In this document: one piece after another, positions 1 to 9,166 of the stretch
Numbering within the stretch: the first letter of the stretch is position 1
How the letters are laid out: each line of letters starts with the position of its first letter
Assembly (NCBI GenBank): GCA_003022125.1
Contig: PXQH01000001.1
Location: 62,001 to 126,000, forward strand
Direction of reading: 5' to 3'
DNA from: Cyanobacteria bacterium QS_8_64_29
GTDB lineage: Bacteria; Cyanobacteriota; Cyanobacteriia; Cyanobacteriales; Rubidibacteraceae
DNA length: 64,000 nucleotides
Translations under genes and position numbers: made by a program
Notes under the pieces: generated by a model
Databases searched by the model: none
What the model saw: the letters and a program-made list of their open reading frames with translations, nothing else
Told to the model about the DNA's origin: nothing

Positions 1-191
1 TGAGCTTGAGGCGAGGGTCGCGAGCGCTGCGGCTCGTTCGCTTTGGGGTCCGAGCTGGCCGAACGCGAGGTGGGAGGCGATGGCGGGCGAAGCAACCATG
101 CAATCTCAAAGGCAAACGCACCGGCCAGCAGCAAGCTGCCCACCATCCAACCCATGCGCGCACGCCGACTGGCCTTGGGGAACGGATCCAT
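1..191 (-). CDS. Partial N-terminus of an unrecognised membrane-anchored protein
   Basis: On the minus strand an ATG at 189-191 opens a frame that stays open to the left window edge (63 codons). The translation has a short basic N-terminus, one strongly hydrophobic segment at about residues 13-35 (MVGSLLLAGAFAFEIAWLL) and then a Pro/Ser/Arg-rich linker, as in a single-pass membrane protein with an exported linker. Codon third positions are mostly G/C, like the neighbours. An overlapping frame starting about 50 bases upstream is also open, so the start and even the frame are uncertain. I do not recognise the family; the C-terminal part lies outside the window. It is divergent from the glycosyltransferase gene at 275. 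Confidence 0.4.
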   Translation of the reverse strand, partial: MDPFPKASRRARMGWMVGSLLLAGAFAFEIAWLLRPPSPPTSRSASSDPKANEPQRSRPSPQA

Positions 192-274
192 CGCCGCTTG
201 TTGGCATTCCGGCCAAACCTTAGCGTTTCGACCAGCGCCTGAGCCATACGGCCTGCAATCGCAGCCGGCTTAAA

Positions 275-2041
275 ATGACAGCGGCGAGCTGCAAGCCAAG
301 GCCTATGGGGGCGCGATCGCGCCAGCGCTGGCGTCACGGCGCCATTCTGGTGGCCATTATTGCTCTGGGGGCCTTCCTGCGCTTTGGAAACTTGGCGGTC
401 AAACCGCTTTGGTTGGATGAAATTGTGACTGCGCTCATGGCGCTTGGGCGCGGTTACGAGGCCGTACCGGTGGGTGTGACCCTGACACCATCTGAGCTAG
501 AGCGACTGTTTGCACTCCCGCCGGATGGCAACTGCGCAAGAGTAGCCCGCTTGATCGGGACCCAATCGACGCACCCACCGCTATTTTTCTGCCTGATGCA
601 TCAGTGGTTGCAGGGGCTCAGCTCGCTCGCGGCATCGCTGGCTTGGAAGTTGCGATCGCTGCCAGCGCTGGGCAGCCTTGTCGCCATTGCGGCTATCTAC
701 GCCCTCAATCGCCTTGCGGTTTCGCCACGGGCTGGCTTGGCGGGAGCGGCTGCCATGGCAGTTTCTCCGTTCGGGATTTATCTGGCGCAGGAAGCGCGCC
801 AGTACGGGATCCTGCTAGCGCTCATTTTGCTTGCCCTGGTGGGCATGCTCCAAATTCAACGCGATGCCGAGTGCGGGCGACAGCGGCCGCTCGTGTGGCT
901 GGGCTGGGGAGCTATCAATATTGCCGGCTGCTACACCCATTACTTTTTCCTGTTGGCCTTATTCGCTCAAGCGGTTGTGCTTATCGTGCAGCTGTATCGC
1001 CATCCCAGCCATCTGGCTGCATTGGGAGGCACCCTCGCTAGCATCGGCCTGGCTTATTGGCCTTGGATACCTTACTTGCTGCAGCACTACGGCGATGCTA
1101 AGACCGGCTGGCTGCCCGAGCCCGACTTGCTCGGGCCGCTGTACCGCACGCTGGCGGGCTGGATCGTCATGGCTGTCATGCTGCCGCTGGAGCGGCAACC
1201 GTTGGGCATTCAAATTGCGTCAGGAGCAGCCATGCTTGCGTTTGCCGGGTGGCTGGCCTGGCAGATCGCAGCAGGGATGCGACGGCTCTGGCGGCAGCCA
1301 GCAACCCGATCGGCCATTCAATCAATTGGTGGTTTTGCAGTCGCCGTTTTGCTGCAGTTTTTGGCCCTCATTTACGGGCTCGAGCGCGATACGAGCGTCG
1401 CTTTTCGGTATAACTGCATCTACTTTCCGGCATTTTGCGCTTTGGTGGGCGCTAGCTTGCAAGCCCAGTGGAACCAACTATCCCAGTACTCCCTAAGGCG
1501 ATTGCGGCCGCGTTTCCCCGCTCGCACTACTTTGGTGGTTGCGGTCGGCATTGTAAGCTCCCTAGTCGTCATAAGCGATCTAGCTTTTGCCAAGCCCTAC
1601 TTGCCCGCTCGGGTCACATCTCAACTCGAGCGAGCTCCCGAGCCGCTGATGCTGGCCATGGGCTATCGGCACCCGCTGGGATTGGCTCGCAGCTTGAGCT
1701 ATGCCTGGGCGCTTAACGGCGCGGCCGACTCGAGCGAGACGCAATTTGCCCTGTTTGAGCTTGAGGGCGATGGTAGCCGCATCTGGCAGAGGGTGAGCGA
1801 TCTCTCAGATGCCCCCCAGAGCCTTTGGGTGATGCTGCCCGATCTGGAGCGCGCCGATTATCCGCCCGTGCTAACGGTTGGTGCGCGTCCCTGCCAACGG
1901 CACGAGCGGGCATATCACCGCTTGATGGGTTGGAGCGTGCCTATTGCTTATCAGCGCTACAGCTGCGATCGCGGAACCGATATCCGGCAGGGCCAGTCCT
2001 CGCTCAGTGCTGCCGCTCCATGGCCCCGCAATTGGTTGTAA
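275..2041 (+). CDS. Polytopic membrane glycosyltransferase, GT39/ArnT-like
   Basis: Predicted integral membrane glycosyltransferase of the GT-C fold, which would transfer a sugar from a polyprenyl-phosphate donor on the outer face of the membrane. Seen: 588 residues; first membrane segment about residues 22-37; the WLDE motif (Asp48-Glu49) in the first external loop, the usual catalytic acidic position of GT39-like enzymes; a THPPLFF motif near residue 100, typical of the same group; then about ten hydrophobic stretches and a soluble C-terminal part from about residue 445. An in-frame ATG at 305 is an alternative start. The uppS gene 60 bp downstream makes the lipid carrier used by such enzymes, which fits, but substrate and acceptor cannot be read from sequence. 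Confidence 0.7.
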   Translation: MTAASCKPRPMGARSRQRWRHGAILVAIIALGAFLRFGNLAVKPLWLDEIVTALMALGRGYEAVPVGVTLTPSELERLFALPPDGNCARVARLIGTQSTHPPLFFCLMHQWLQGLSSLAASLAWKLRSLPALGSLVAIAAIYALNRLAVSPRAGLAGAAAMAVSPFGIYLAQEARQYGILLALILLALVGMLQIQRDAECGRQRPLVWLGWGAINIAGCYTHYFFLLALFAQAVVLIVQLYRHPSHLAALGGTLASIGLAYWPWIPYLLQHYGDAKTGWLPEPDLLGPLYRTLAGWIVMAVMLPLERQPLGIQIASGAAMLAFAGWLAWQIAAGMRRLWRQPATRSAIQSIGGFAVAVLLQFLALIYGLERDTSVAFRYNCIYFPAFCALVGASLQAQWNQLSQYSLRRLRPRFPARTTLVVAVGIVSSLVVISDLAFAKPYLPARVTSQLERAPEPLMLAMGYRHPLGLARSLSYAWALNGAADSSETQFALFELEGDGSRIWQRVSDLSDAPQSLWVMLPDLERADYPPVLTVGARPCQRHERAYHRLMGWSVPIAYQRYSCDRGTDIRQGQSSLSAAAPWPRNWL

Positions 2042-2101
2042 GCAGCAACCCAAACGGGTTAACGTGCTAGTTTCATTCTGCTGTTAGCGGACTGCCCCAC
2101 C

Positions 2102-2845
2102 ATGACCGCGCAACTCCGCTCAAGCCTACCGGCAGATCTCGACAGCGACCGGCTCCCGCAGCATGTAGCAGCGATCATGGACGGCAACGGGCGGTGGGCG
2201 ACGCAACGGGGCTTATCGCGCATCGAAGGCCACCGTCAGGGTGTCAAAGCGCTGAAAGCGCTGCTGCGCTGCTGCAAGGACTGGGGCATCGGGCAGCTAA
2301 CGGTCTATGCTTTCTCCACGGAGAACTGGCACCGCCCCGCCACCGAAGTCGATTTCCTGCTGGGCCTATTCGAGCGCCAATTGCAAGCAGAGCTCGACGA
2401 AATGGATCGCGAGGGCGTGCGCATCAACTTTATTGGCAACCACGAGGCCCTATCGCCTTCGCTGCAGTCGCGCATGCAGCAAGCCAGCGCGCAAACGGCC
2501 CAAAACCAGGCCATCCGCTTTAACGTTGCCATCGACTACGGCGGCCGCCAAGATATCGTTCGGGCTTGCCGCCGCCTGGCCCATCAGGTTGCCGCCGGCG
2601 AACTCTCCCCCAATGCCATTGACGATGGCTGCGTGGCGCAAGCGCTCGATACGGCGGGCATGCCCGAGCCCGACCTGCTGATTCGCACCAGCGGCGAGAT
2701 GCGGTTGAGCAATTTTCTGCTCTGGCAGATTGCCTACGCCGAAATCTACGTAACCGAGACGCTCTGGCCGGATTTCGATCGCGGCGACTTCCACCGGGCC
2801 CTTGCCGCCTACCAGCAGCGCCATCGCCGCTTCGGCAAGCTGTGA
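2102..2845 (+). CDS. uppS: Isoprenyl transferase (undecaprenyl diphosphate synthase)
   Basis: Cis-prenyltransferase that adds isopentenyl units to farnesyl diphosphate to give the C55 lipid carrier for peptidoglycan and surface polysaccharides. Seen: 247 residues, normal for the family; MDGNGRWA with the catalytic Asp27, the following [12 protein letters not shown] substrate loop, YAFSTENW, and the C-terminal signature [11 protein letters not shown] with [11 protein letters not shown]. The more usual Gln of SGEQR is Met here, a minor variation. ATG start with no strong Shine-Dalgarno sequence. Flanked by a membrane glycosyltransferase and by exported proteases, all on the same strand with short gaps. 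Confidence 0.95.
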   Translation: MTAQLRSSLPADLDSDRLPQHVAAIMDGNGRWATQRGLSRIEGHRQGVKALKALLRCCKDWGIGQLTVYAFSTENWHRPATEVDFLLGLFERQLQAELDEMDREGVRINFIGNHEALSPSLQSRMQQASAQTAQNQAIRFNVAIDYGGRQDIVRACRRLAHQVAAGELSPNAIDDGCVAQALDTAGMPEPDLLIRTSGEMRLSNFLLWQIAYAEIYVTETLWPDFDRGDFHRALAAYQQRHRRFGKL

Positions 2846-2897
2846 CGAGCCGGCTGCCAGCCGCCCAGCCCTGCCATTACCCTAGAGGACATCCATT

Positions 2898-4469
2898 TTG
2901 CGGCCATTCATGCCTCGCTTCGCTCGCTGTGCCGTCCGCTCCCTAGCCAGTCTGCTGGTGGTTTTGCTATTGGGATGGGGCGGACTGCCGGCCCAGGCAT
3001 GGGGGCAGCAAGCTGCCTCCGACCCCATTCAGGCCTCGCTGGAGCGCGTTCGTGATCGCGTTATCGAGTACGAGCTAGCCAACGGCATGCGGTTCCTGAT
3101 TTTGCCCGATTGGGAAGCGCCGGTCGTTTCGTTCGTGACGTATGCCGATGTGGGAGCAGCCAATGAGCCCGAGGGCAAAACCGGGGTCGCTCACTTGTTG
3201 GAGCATTTGGCGTTTAAAGGGACCGAGCGCATCGGAACGCGCAACTACCCCAAAGAAAAACCGCTGCTAAAGCGCCTGGACCGCTTGTTTGACCGGATCC
3301 AGGCTGCCCAAGAAGCCGGCAACTCGCAAAAAGCCAAGCGGCTGCAGCAACAATTTCAGCGCGTACAGGCCCAGGCAGCCGAGTACGTGGTGCCCAACGA
3401 GTTCAGCCAAATCGTGCAACGGGCTGGCGGCGTGGGGCTCAACGCCGCCACCTCGGCCGACTACACCATGTACTTTTACAACCTGCCAGCCAACAAGCTC
3501 GAGCTGTGGATGTCGTTGGAGTCAGAGCGGTTCCTCGAGCCGGTCTTTCGCCAGTTTTATAAAGAAAAGCAAGTCGTTTTGGAAGAGCGCCGCCAGCGGG
3601 TAGAGAACTCGCCCATTGGCAAGGCGATGGTGGAATTTCTAGAGACTGCTTACACTGACCATCCCTATGGGCAGCCTGTCATTGGCTACGAGCGCGACTT
3701 GCGCCAGCTGCGACGGCAGGACGTTCGCGAGTTTTTCCAAACCTACTACACGCCCGGGCAGCTCATCGGCGCTGTTGTGGGAGATGTCGATCCGGCGGAA
3801 GTGAAGCAGCTCGCCCGAACGTATTTTGGGCGCTACCCCTCGCAGGCCGATCTGCCCCCAACGGGCAACCTCGAGCCCGAGCAGCAGCAACCGCGCGAGG
3901 TGACGCTGCGGCTCCCCTCGCGCCCGTGGTACCTGGAGGCCTACCACCGCCCTGCCATCGACAATCCCGACCATGCCGTTTACGAGATCGTCACCCGGCT
4001 GTTGAGCGGCGGTCGCACCTCCCGGCTCTACCAGTCGCTGGTGCAGGAGCAGCAGCTAGCCCTCAACGTAGAAGGGATTAGCAGCTTTCCGGGCGAGAAA
4101 TTTCCCAGCCTTATCCTGTTCTACGGCCTGACAGCCCCTAATAGCAGCGTCGATGCGCTAGGCCAGCAGATGCGCGCCCAAATCGAGTGCCTCAAGACCG
4201 AACCGGTCACCGCCGCCGAGCTCGAGCGGGTCAAAACGCAAGCTCGGGCGGAGCTAGTACGCTCGCTGGACTCCAATCGCGGCATGGCGCGGCTGCTGGC
4301 CGAATTTGAGGGCAAAACCGGCGACTGGCGCAACCTATTCGACGAGATTGAAGCCATCGCCCAAGTCACCGCCCAAGACCTCCGGCGCGTGGCCCAGGAG
4401 ACCTTTCAACCCCAAAACCGCATCGTCGGGCGCATCCTGCCCGAGAGTGCGGATTCATCCAACGAGTGA
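2898..4469 (+). CDS. Exported M16 family zinc peptidase, catalytic partner
   Basis: Pitrilysin/processing-peptidase family metalloprotease. Seen: an N-terminal signal peptide (hydrophobic LASLLVVLLLGWGGL ending near AQA), then the inverted zinc motif HLLEH (His99-x-x-Glu102-His103) and the downstream SLESERF glutamate that completes the zinc site; second M16 domain in the C-terminal half with PWYLEAYHRP and LLSGGRTSRLYQ. 523 residues. TTG at 2898 is preferred because GAGG lies about ten bases upstream; an ATG at 2910 also works. The next gene, 9 bp on, encodes a homologous but zinc-less protein, the arrangement seen in heterodimeric M16B peptidases. Acts in the periplasm or outer membrane by inference; substrate unknown. 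Confidence 0.9.
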   Translation: MRPFMPRFARCAVRSLASLLVVLLLGWGGLPAQAWGQQAASDPIQASLERVRDRVIEYELANGMRFLILPDWEAPVVSFVTYADVGAANEPEGKTGVAHLLEHLAFKGTERIGTRNYPKEKPLLKRLDRLFDRIQAAQEAGNSQKAKRLQQQFQRVQAQAAEYVVPNEFSQIVQRAGGVGLNAATSADYTMYFYNLPANKLELWMSLESERFLEPVFRQFYKEKQVVLEERRQRVENSPIGKAMVEFLETAYTDHPYGQPVIGYERDLRQLRRQDVREFFQTYYTPGQLIGAVVGDVDPAEVKQLARTYFGRYPSQADLPPTGNLEPEQQQPREVTLRLPSRPWYLEAYHRPAIDNPDHAVYEIVTRLLSGGRTSRLYQSLVQEQQLALNVEGISSFPGEKFPSLILFYGLTAPNSSVDALGQQMRAQIECLKTEPVTAAELERVKTQARAELVRSLDSNRGMARLLAEFEGKTGDWRNLFDEIEAIAQVTAQDLRRVAQETFQPQNRIVGRILPESADSSNE

Positions 4470-4478
4470 GCGGCGGCC

Positions 4479-6095
4479 ATGGCAATCGCAAGCACTAACC
4501 GAACGGTTAAGACCCTGAGCTGGATCGGGCTAGGGATCGTCCTGGCCCTGCTGTTGGCGTTCGGCCGAGGAACGATCGCCTCTCAAGCGGAAGCCGCCAC
4601 CCCCAAGCACTACACCGAACTCTCGTTTCCGCCCCAACCCGAGCCGGCACCGCCCGATTGCGAGCGCTACCAGCTCGATAATGGCATGACCGTGTATTTG
4701 CTGCCCGATCGCGACTTGCCCTTGGTGAGCGGCCGGGCGTTCGTTCGCACCGGCTCGCGGCTGGAGCCGGCCAATAAGGTAGGGCTCGCCGAGCTCGCGG
4801 GCAAAGTTCTGCGCACCGGCGGCACGCAGCAGCACGCGCTGGACGAGCTCAACCGCATGCTGGAGCGGCGAGCTGCCTTGATCGAGACCAGCATTGGCAC
4901 CACGCGCGGCGAGGCCAGCTTTGAGGCCCTGCGTCCCGATCTGGATGCGGTACTCGATTTATTCGCCCAGGTTCTGCGCCAACCGGCCTTTGCCCCCGAC
5001 AAGATCGCGCTAGCCAAAACGCAAAAGCGCGGGGAAATCGCGCGGCGCAACGACGAGGCCGGCCGCATTGCCGCGCGCGAATTCAGTGAGTTGGTCTATG
5101 GCGATAGCAGCCCCTATGCCCGCATTGCCGATTACGCAACGCTCAACAACATCTCGCGCACGGACATCATCGATTTTTACCAGACCTACTTTCGGCCGGA
5201 TAACATCATCTTGGGCGCGATCGGCGACTTTGAGGTGGCGGCCATGCGCAATCGCATTGCCCGAGCCTTTGGCGACTGGGAAGCGCCAGCTGCCGAGCCC
5301 AGCCCGACCGTCCCGGCTGCCGGTCAGGCTCGCGATGGCGGCATTTTTGTCGCCGAGCAGTCGCAGCTCACCCAAAGCTACATCCGCTTGGGACACCTGG
5401 ACGGGCAGTACGACAGCGAGGACTACCCAGCCCTGGATGTCATGAACGAGGCGCTCAACGGCTTGGGCGGTCGGCTGTTCGACCGGCTGCGATCGCAGCA
5501 GGGACTGGCCTATTCCGTTTCCGGGAAATGGAACCCCAGCTACGATTACGACGGGATGTTTGTTGCCGGCGGGCAGACTCAATCCCAGCAGACAGTGCCG
5601 TTCATCCGATCGCTGCGCTCGGAGCTAGAGCGCATGCAGCGCGAGCCGCTCCAGGAGGAGGCGCTGGAGGGCGCCAAAAGCACGATCCTCAACGCGTTCC
5701 CGTTTGAGTTTGAGGATCCCAGCCAAACGCTGGCGCGGCGGATGCGCTACGACTACTACGATTACCCGCCGGATTTTTTGTGGCAGTACCGGCGCGGGGT
5801 AGAAGCGACAACAGCCGAGGATGTCTTGCGCGCGGTGCGCGAGTCGCTGCACCCCGAGCGCCTGGTAACCCTAGTCGTGGGCAATCCCGATGCCATTGAA
5901 CCTGGGCTCGAGCAGCTAGAGCAACCGGTCCAAACGCGCGATATTACCCTTCCCCAGCCGCGCCAGCAGCAGCCCATGCTGCCATCGCCGCAACTGCAAA
6001 GCGAGCCGGCCTCAAGCGGGATGCCAAACGAGCTCGATGGGGCTGCCCCACTCGAGCTGCAACTGGGATTGGGCGCTGCCGCCGTTGACGGCTAG
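4479..6095 (+). CDS. M16 family peptidase-like protein lacking the zinc site
   Basis: 538 residues with an N-terminal hydrophobic export signal (about residues 10-27, ending near ASQAEA) and two M16 domains. At the place of the HxxEH zinc motif it reads GLAELAGKVLRTGG, so zinc ligands are missing and the protein should be catalytically inactive. The C-domain retains the substrate-binding features LGHLDGQYDSEDYPAL, NEALNGLGGRLFDRLRSQ and GLAYSVSG. Known M16B pairs consist of one active and one substrate-binding subunit; the 9-bp spacing from the active paralogue supports that. The last about 50 residues are a Gln/Pro-rich low-complexity tail, and the final 84 bp overlap the 3' end of the convergent SAM hydrolase gene. 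Confidence 0.88.
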   Translation: MAIASTNRTVKTLSWIGLGIVLALLLAFGRGTIASQAEAATPKHYTELSFPPQPEPAPPDCERYQLDNGMTVYLLPDRDLPLVSGRAFVRTGSRLEPANKVGLAELAGKVLRTGGTQQHALDELNRMLERRAALIETSIGTTRGEASFEALRPDLDAVLDLFAQVLRQPAFAPDKIALAKTQKRGEIARRNDEAGRIAAREFSELVYGDSSPYARIADYATLNNISRTDIIDFYQTYFRPDNIILGAIGDFEVAAMRNRIARAFGDWEAPAAEPSPTVPAAGQARDGGIFVAEQSQLTQSYIRLGHLDGQYDSEDYPALDVMNEALNGLGGRLFDRLRSQQGLAYSVSGKWNPSYDYDGMFVAGGQTQSQQTVPFIRSLRSELERMQREPLQEEALEGAKSTILNAFPFEFEDPSQTLARRMRYDYYDYPPDFLWQYRRGVEATTAEDVLRAVRESLHPERLVTLVVGNPDAIEPGLEQLEQPVQTRDITLPQPRQQQPMLPSPQLQSEPASSGMPNELDGAAPLELQLGLGAAAVDG

Positions 6096-6806
6096 CTCCA
6101 CCCAGCCGTGGCTACCCTCTAGCGCGAGCAACTCGCCTGCCGCCCGATCGCTGTAAGTCCGCGCGCTGGGAATATCGCAACCGGCCGCACGGGCCCACCA
6201 GTGGCGATCGCGCACGGCTTGCCCGGCCACGTTGGTAATGAGGTTGCCAAAGGCATCCACGTACTGAATGCAGCCGGCGATGCCGGTGGCTGTGGCCTGC
6301 TGCTCGGCCAGCGGTAGCTGCACGAGGGCGTCGGGGGCAAGGCGCTCGCCCAACTCAGCCAGGGGCGTGCCGCGTGCCAGGTGGGCGCCGACCGGCGCAA
6401 AAATGTCGCGACCGTGGAAGGTGGCACTGGGGGAGCGCGTGCGCCAGTAGGCCGGCTCGGTCAACGTGACGGCAGCTTGCGGCGGATAAAGCGCCAGCAG
6501 GCCGCCCAACAAACCGTTGTCCGGGCCAACGGCAAAGCCACCTTCAAAGGCAACGGCAATGCCACGCCGCTGGCTGCCCACCCCCGGATCCACCACGGCC
6601 ACGTGCACGGTCGCCTCGGGAAAGTAGGGCGCGGCGCTGGCGAGCGCAAAGCGCCCGGCTGCCACGTTTTGCGCGGGCAGCTGGTGGGTCAGATCGTGAA
6701 TGGGGACGTGCGGATCGGTGGTCGCGATCGCGCCTTTCATGATGCCGACGTAGGGATCCTGCAGCCCAAAGTCGCTCAGCAACGTCACCGGATGCCTCGC
6801 GGGCAT
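6012..6806 (-). CDS. SAM hydrolase / SAM hydroxide adenosyltransferase (DUF62)
   Basis: Member of the chlorinase/fluorinase fold family whose common members hydrolyse S-adenosylmethionine to adenosine and methionine using an activated hydroxide. Seen: 264 residues; LLSDFGLQDPYVGIMKGAI at the N-terminus with the conserved Asp, PAQNVAAGRFAL, HVAVVDPGVGSQRRGIA with the signature Asp-Pro-Gly, GPDNGLLGG, and FHGRDIFAPVGAHLARG with the His and Asp-Ile-Phe-Ala-Pro block; C-terminal beta-barrel with DAFGNLITN. Lacks any sign of the halogenase-specific loop, as far as can be judged. Last gene of a minus-strand run, 20 bp after the GT2 gene; its stop codon lies inside the end of the M16 gene. Confidence 0.9.
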   Translation of the reverse strand: MPARHPVTLLSDFGLQDPYVGIMKGAIATTDPHVPIHDLTHQLPAQNVAAGRFALASAAPYFPEATVHVAVVDPGVGSQRRGIAVAFEGGFAVGPDNGLLGGLLALYPPQAAVTLTEPAYWRTRSPSATFHGRDIFAPVGAHLARGTPLAELGERLAPDALVQLPLAEQQATATGIAGCIQYVDAFGNLITNVAGQAVRDRHWWARAAGCDIPSARTYSDRAAGELLALEGSHGWVELAVNGGSAQSQLQLEWGSPIELVWHPA

Positions 6807-6826
6807 AAGCGCCTCCGAGCGCTACG

Positions 6827-7759
6827 CTACGGGGCCGAGCGCGACTGCCGGGCGCGCTCGGCGTAAACGGCCTGCACGCAGTACCAGTTGAGAAAGATCC
6901 GGGCCAGTTCGTGGGCCAGCCCCGAGCGGCCGCGGGCGATCAGCCACTGCAACAGCGGAGCCATGGTGCGCTCGTTGAGCCGGCCGCCCAGCGACAGCAG
7001 CCCCCAAAGGCAGCGGTGCAGTGGGGTCATCTGCACCATGAGCCGCACTTGCCAAGTGGGATGCTTGCGATAGAACAGCACGCCCATGCGCCCGCGCTGG
7101 ACCTCCCGCTCGATCAGCGCGGGGATCTGCTCCAGCCGAAAGGGTGGGTGCCAGTGATAGCCCACGGCCTGGGGGCACTTGATGAGCTTGAGCCCCAGTT
7201 GCTTGAGCCGGACGCCCAACTCCAGATCTTCCCAACCGTAGTGCTGGAAGCGGGTATCGAACAAACCCGCTCGCTCCAGCCATGCGCGCGCGATCGCGAC
7301 GTTGCCGGTAGCAAAGTAAGCAGCCGAGACATCGGTGAGCTTGTAGGGCTCGGCCATGGGATCCGCAAAGTTGCTGGTGTTGACTACGCGGCCGTAGGTA
7401 AACGCGCGGGCGCTGCCCGTTTGGGTAAGGGCGCAAGCGTGGGCGTGCAGGAATTGCGGCACGACCACCAGATCGCTATCGATAAAGACGATGGTATCGC
7501 CGCGCGCTGCCCGCACGCCTCGGTTGCGAGCGACAGCCGGCCCCTGGTTGGCTTGCACCAGCGTTCGCACGTGTGGGAGCTCCCGAGCAGCGCTGGCCAG
7601 CCAGGCTGAGGTGCCGTCGGTGGAGCCGTCATCGACCACCACGACTTCGTAGTCCTGGAGCGGGCTGCCCGCAGGAACGGACTGCCGCTCGAGCGCGCGC
7701 AAGCACTTTTGCAGGATAAGCTTGCGGTTGTAGGTCGGGATGACGACGCTAGCGTACAC
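6827..7759 (-). CDS. Glycosyltransferase family 2
   Basis: GT-A fold glycosyltransferase that transfers a sugar from a nucleotide donor. Seen: SVVIPTYNRKLILQKCL at the N-terminus, VVVVDDGSTDGT, ANQGPAVARNRGV, FIDSDLVVV (the metal-binding DxD equivalent), and ATGNVAIARAWL with GWEDLELGVRLKQLG, the acceptor-site ED motif of chondroitin-polymerase-like GT2 enzymes. A GTG at 7757-7759, seven bases after the dNTPase stop codon, gives a start right at the first beta strand; an ATG at 7816 would add about 19 non-conserved residues and overlap the upstream gene by 50 bp, so I prefer the GTG. No transmembrane segment is evident. Acceptor unknown; probably cell-envelope polysaccharide. Confidence 0.88.
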   Translation of the reverse strand: MYASVVIPTYNRKLILQKCLRALERQSVPAGSPLQDYEVVVVDDGSTDGTSAWLASAARELPHVRTLVQANQGPAVARNRGVRAARGDTIVFIDSDLVVVPQFLHAHACALTQTGSARAFTYGRVVNTSNFADPMAEPYKLTDVSAAYFATGNVAIARAWLERAGLFDTRFQHYGWEDLELGVRLKQLGLKLIKCPQAVGYHWHPPFRLEQIPALIEREVQRGRMGVLFYRKHPTWQVRLMVQMTPLHRCLWGLLSLGGRLNERTMAPLLQWLIARGRSGLAHELARIFLNWYCVQAVYAERARQSRSAP

Positions 7760-7766
7760 GGGAAAG

Positions 7767-9059
7767 TCAGCAGTGCCCCTGAACGGGCTCGAACAGCGAG
7801 CTACCGGTCGATTCAAACAGGCGCCGGTACAGCCGCAAGGCCTGGCCGTCCGTCATGCCGGCCAGGTAATCGCAGATGGTGCGAGCGTAGCCGGCCTCGC
7901 CCGCCGCTTGCTGCTCGAGCTGGGGGCGCATGGCCCGCGGGAACAGCTCGAAGCGCTGCTTGCCGGCACTGGGATCGGCATTCTCCAGCAGTACCCGGAA
8001 CAGGCGCGAGAGGATCTCGCGGCCTTTGTAAGCCAGGGTGGTGGTGCGCTCGTCCAGGATGATGAACTCCAGTGTCAGCGCCTTAAAGACGGCGCATTCC
8101 TGCCGGATGTCCTCGGGGACCGCTAGGGTGTAGTCAAACGGGCCTTCCGGGCGTTGAGTAGGGACGATCCGGATGCTGGAGACAAAGCGATCGATATAGT
8201 AGCCGGTCACTTCGCGGATGGTGGCATCCGGTTGGTCCAGGCGTCCCTTGAGCTCGCCTAGGATGGCAACGACGCGCTCGCGCGTCAGGTTATCCGGAAC
8301 CGCGGTGAGCTGCAGGCGGTACCATACCCAATCGGCAATGCGCTCGAGCGGCATGGACGGCAGCAGAAAGCCGCTCTGCAACCCATCCTCCATGTCGTGG
8401 ACCGAGTAGGCGACATCGTCGGCCCAGTCCATCAGCTGGCAAGCGATCGTGCGGGGTGGCGGGCGATCGCGGTGGGCGGCATCGAGGAGCTGGTGCGCGC
8501 TGCCGCGGAACAGCCAGGCCTCGCAGCGGTCGGCGTCCTCCTCGTAGAGGAACTTACCGGCGCCGGCACTGCGCCGGTAGGGATATTTCAACACGCTCAG
8601 CAGGGTCGCCCGCGTGAGGTTAAGCCCGGCATAGGCCTTGCTTTTTTCCTCCAGGCGGGTCAGCAGGCGGAATGTCTGCGCGTTGCCCTCAAAGCCGCCG
8701 TAGAGGTGCATGAGCTCATCGAGCACCGTCTCGCCGGCGTGCCCGAACGGCGGATGGCCTAGATCGTGCGCCAAGCAGGCTGCTTCCACCAAACTGCCGG
8801 GCAGCTCGGTCATTTTGGCCAGGGCGCGCCCGATTTGGGCAACCTCAATGGAGTGGGTGACGCGCGTGCGCAAAAACTCGGCTTCGCCGGGGGCAAAAAT
8901 CTGCGTTTTGCCCTGCAGCCGCCGGAACGTCACGCTGTGGATGATGCGATCCCGATCGTGCTCGAATGGCGAGCGGCAGTCAGCGGCATCGGCGCGCTCG
9001 ACGGCCGAGAGGCGCTCGGTCGCCCAGGGATCGTCCGCCTTGCGCTCGGCCCAATCCAT
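7767..9059 (-). CDS. dgt: dGTPase-like deoxynucleoside triphosphate triphosphohydrolase
   Basis: HD-superfamily enzyme that cleaves dNTPs to deoxynucleoside and triphosphate. Seen: the N-terminal block FEHDRDRIIHSVTFRRLQGKTQIF typical of the family, THSIEVAQIGRAL with the first metal His, the HDLGHPPFGHAGE metal motif, and MDWADDVAYSVHDMEDGL with the C-terminal Asp. About 430 residues, as in the one-domain bacterial type. ATG at 9057-9059 is chosen; an upstream in-frame TTG at 9095 would add twelve residues. Located in a minus-strand series with DUF488 upstream and GT2 seven bases downstream. Confidence 0.92.
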   Translation of the reverse strand: MDWAERKADDPWATERLSAVERADAADCRSPFEHDRDRIIHSVTFRRLQGKTQIFAPGEAEFLRTRVTHSIEVAQIGRALAKMTELPGSLVEAACLAHDLGHPPFGHAGETVLDELMHLYGGFEGNAQTFRLLTRLEEKSKAYAGLNLTRATLLSVLKYPYRRSAGAGKFLYEEDADRCEAWLFRGSAHQLLDAAHRDRPPPRTIACQLMDWADDVAYSVHDMEDGLQSGFLLPSMPLERIADWVWYRLQLTAVPDNLTRERVVAILGELKGRLDQPDATIREVTGYYIDRFVSSIRIVPTQRPEGPFDYTLAVPEDIRQECAVFKALTLEFIILDERTTTLAYKGREILSRLFRVLLENADPSAGKQRFELFPRAMRPQLEQQAAGEAGYARTICDYLAGMTDGQALRLYRRLFESTGSSLFEPVQGHC

Positions 9060-9166
9060 AGCGGGCGTTGTAACGGCGTTGGAGCGGCTCAGCAAGCGCC
9101 GCTTGGCCCTAGCTTAGCGTTGCTCTAGAACCACGCCAGCTGCAGCGGCAACGGCTGCGCCCGCTC

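Noticed and set aside
7760-7816. An N-terminal extension of the GT2 gene starting at ATG 7816
   Set aside because: The extra residues overlap the dNTPase coding end and are not GT2-like; the GTG at 7759 directly precedes the first conserved strand.
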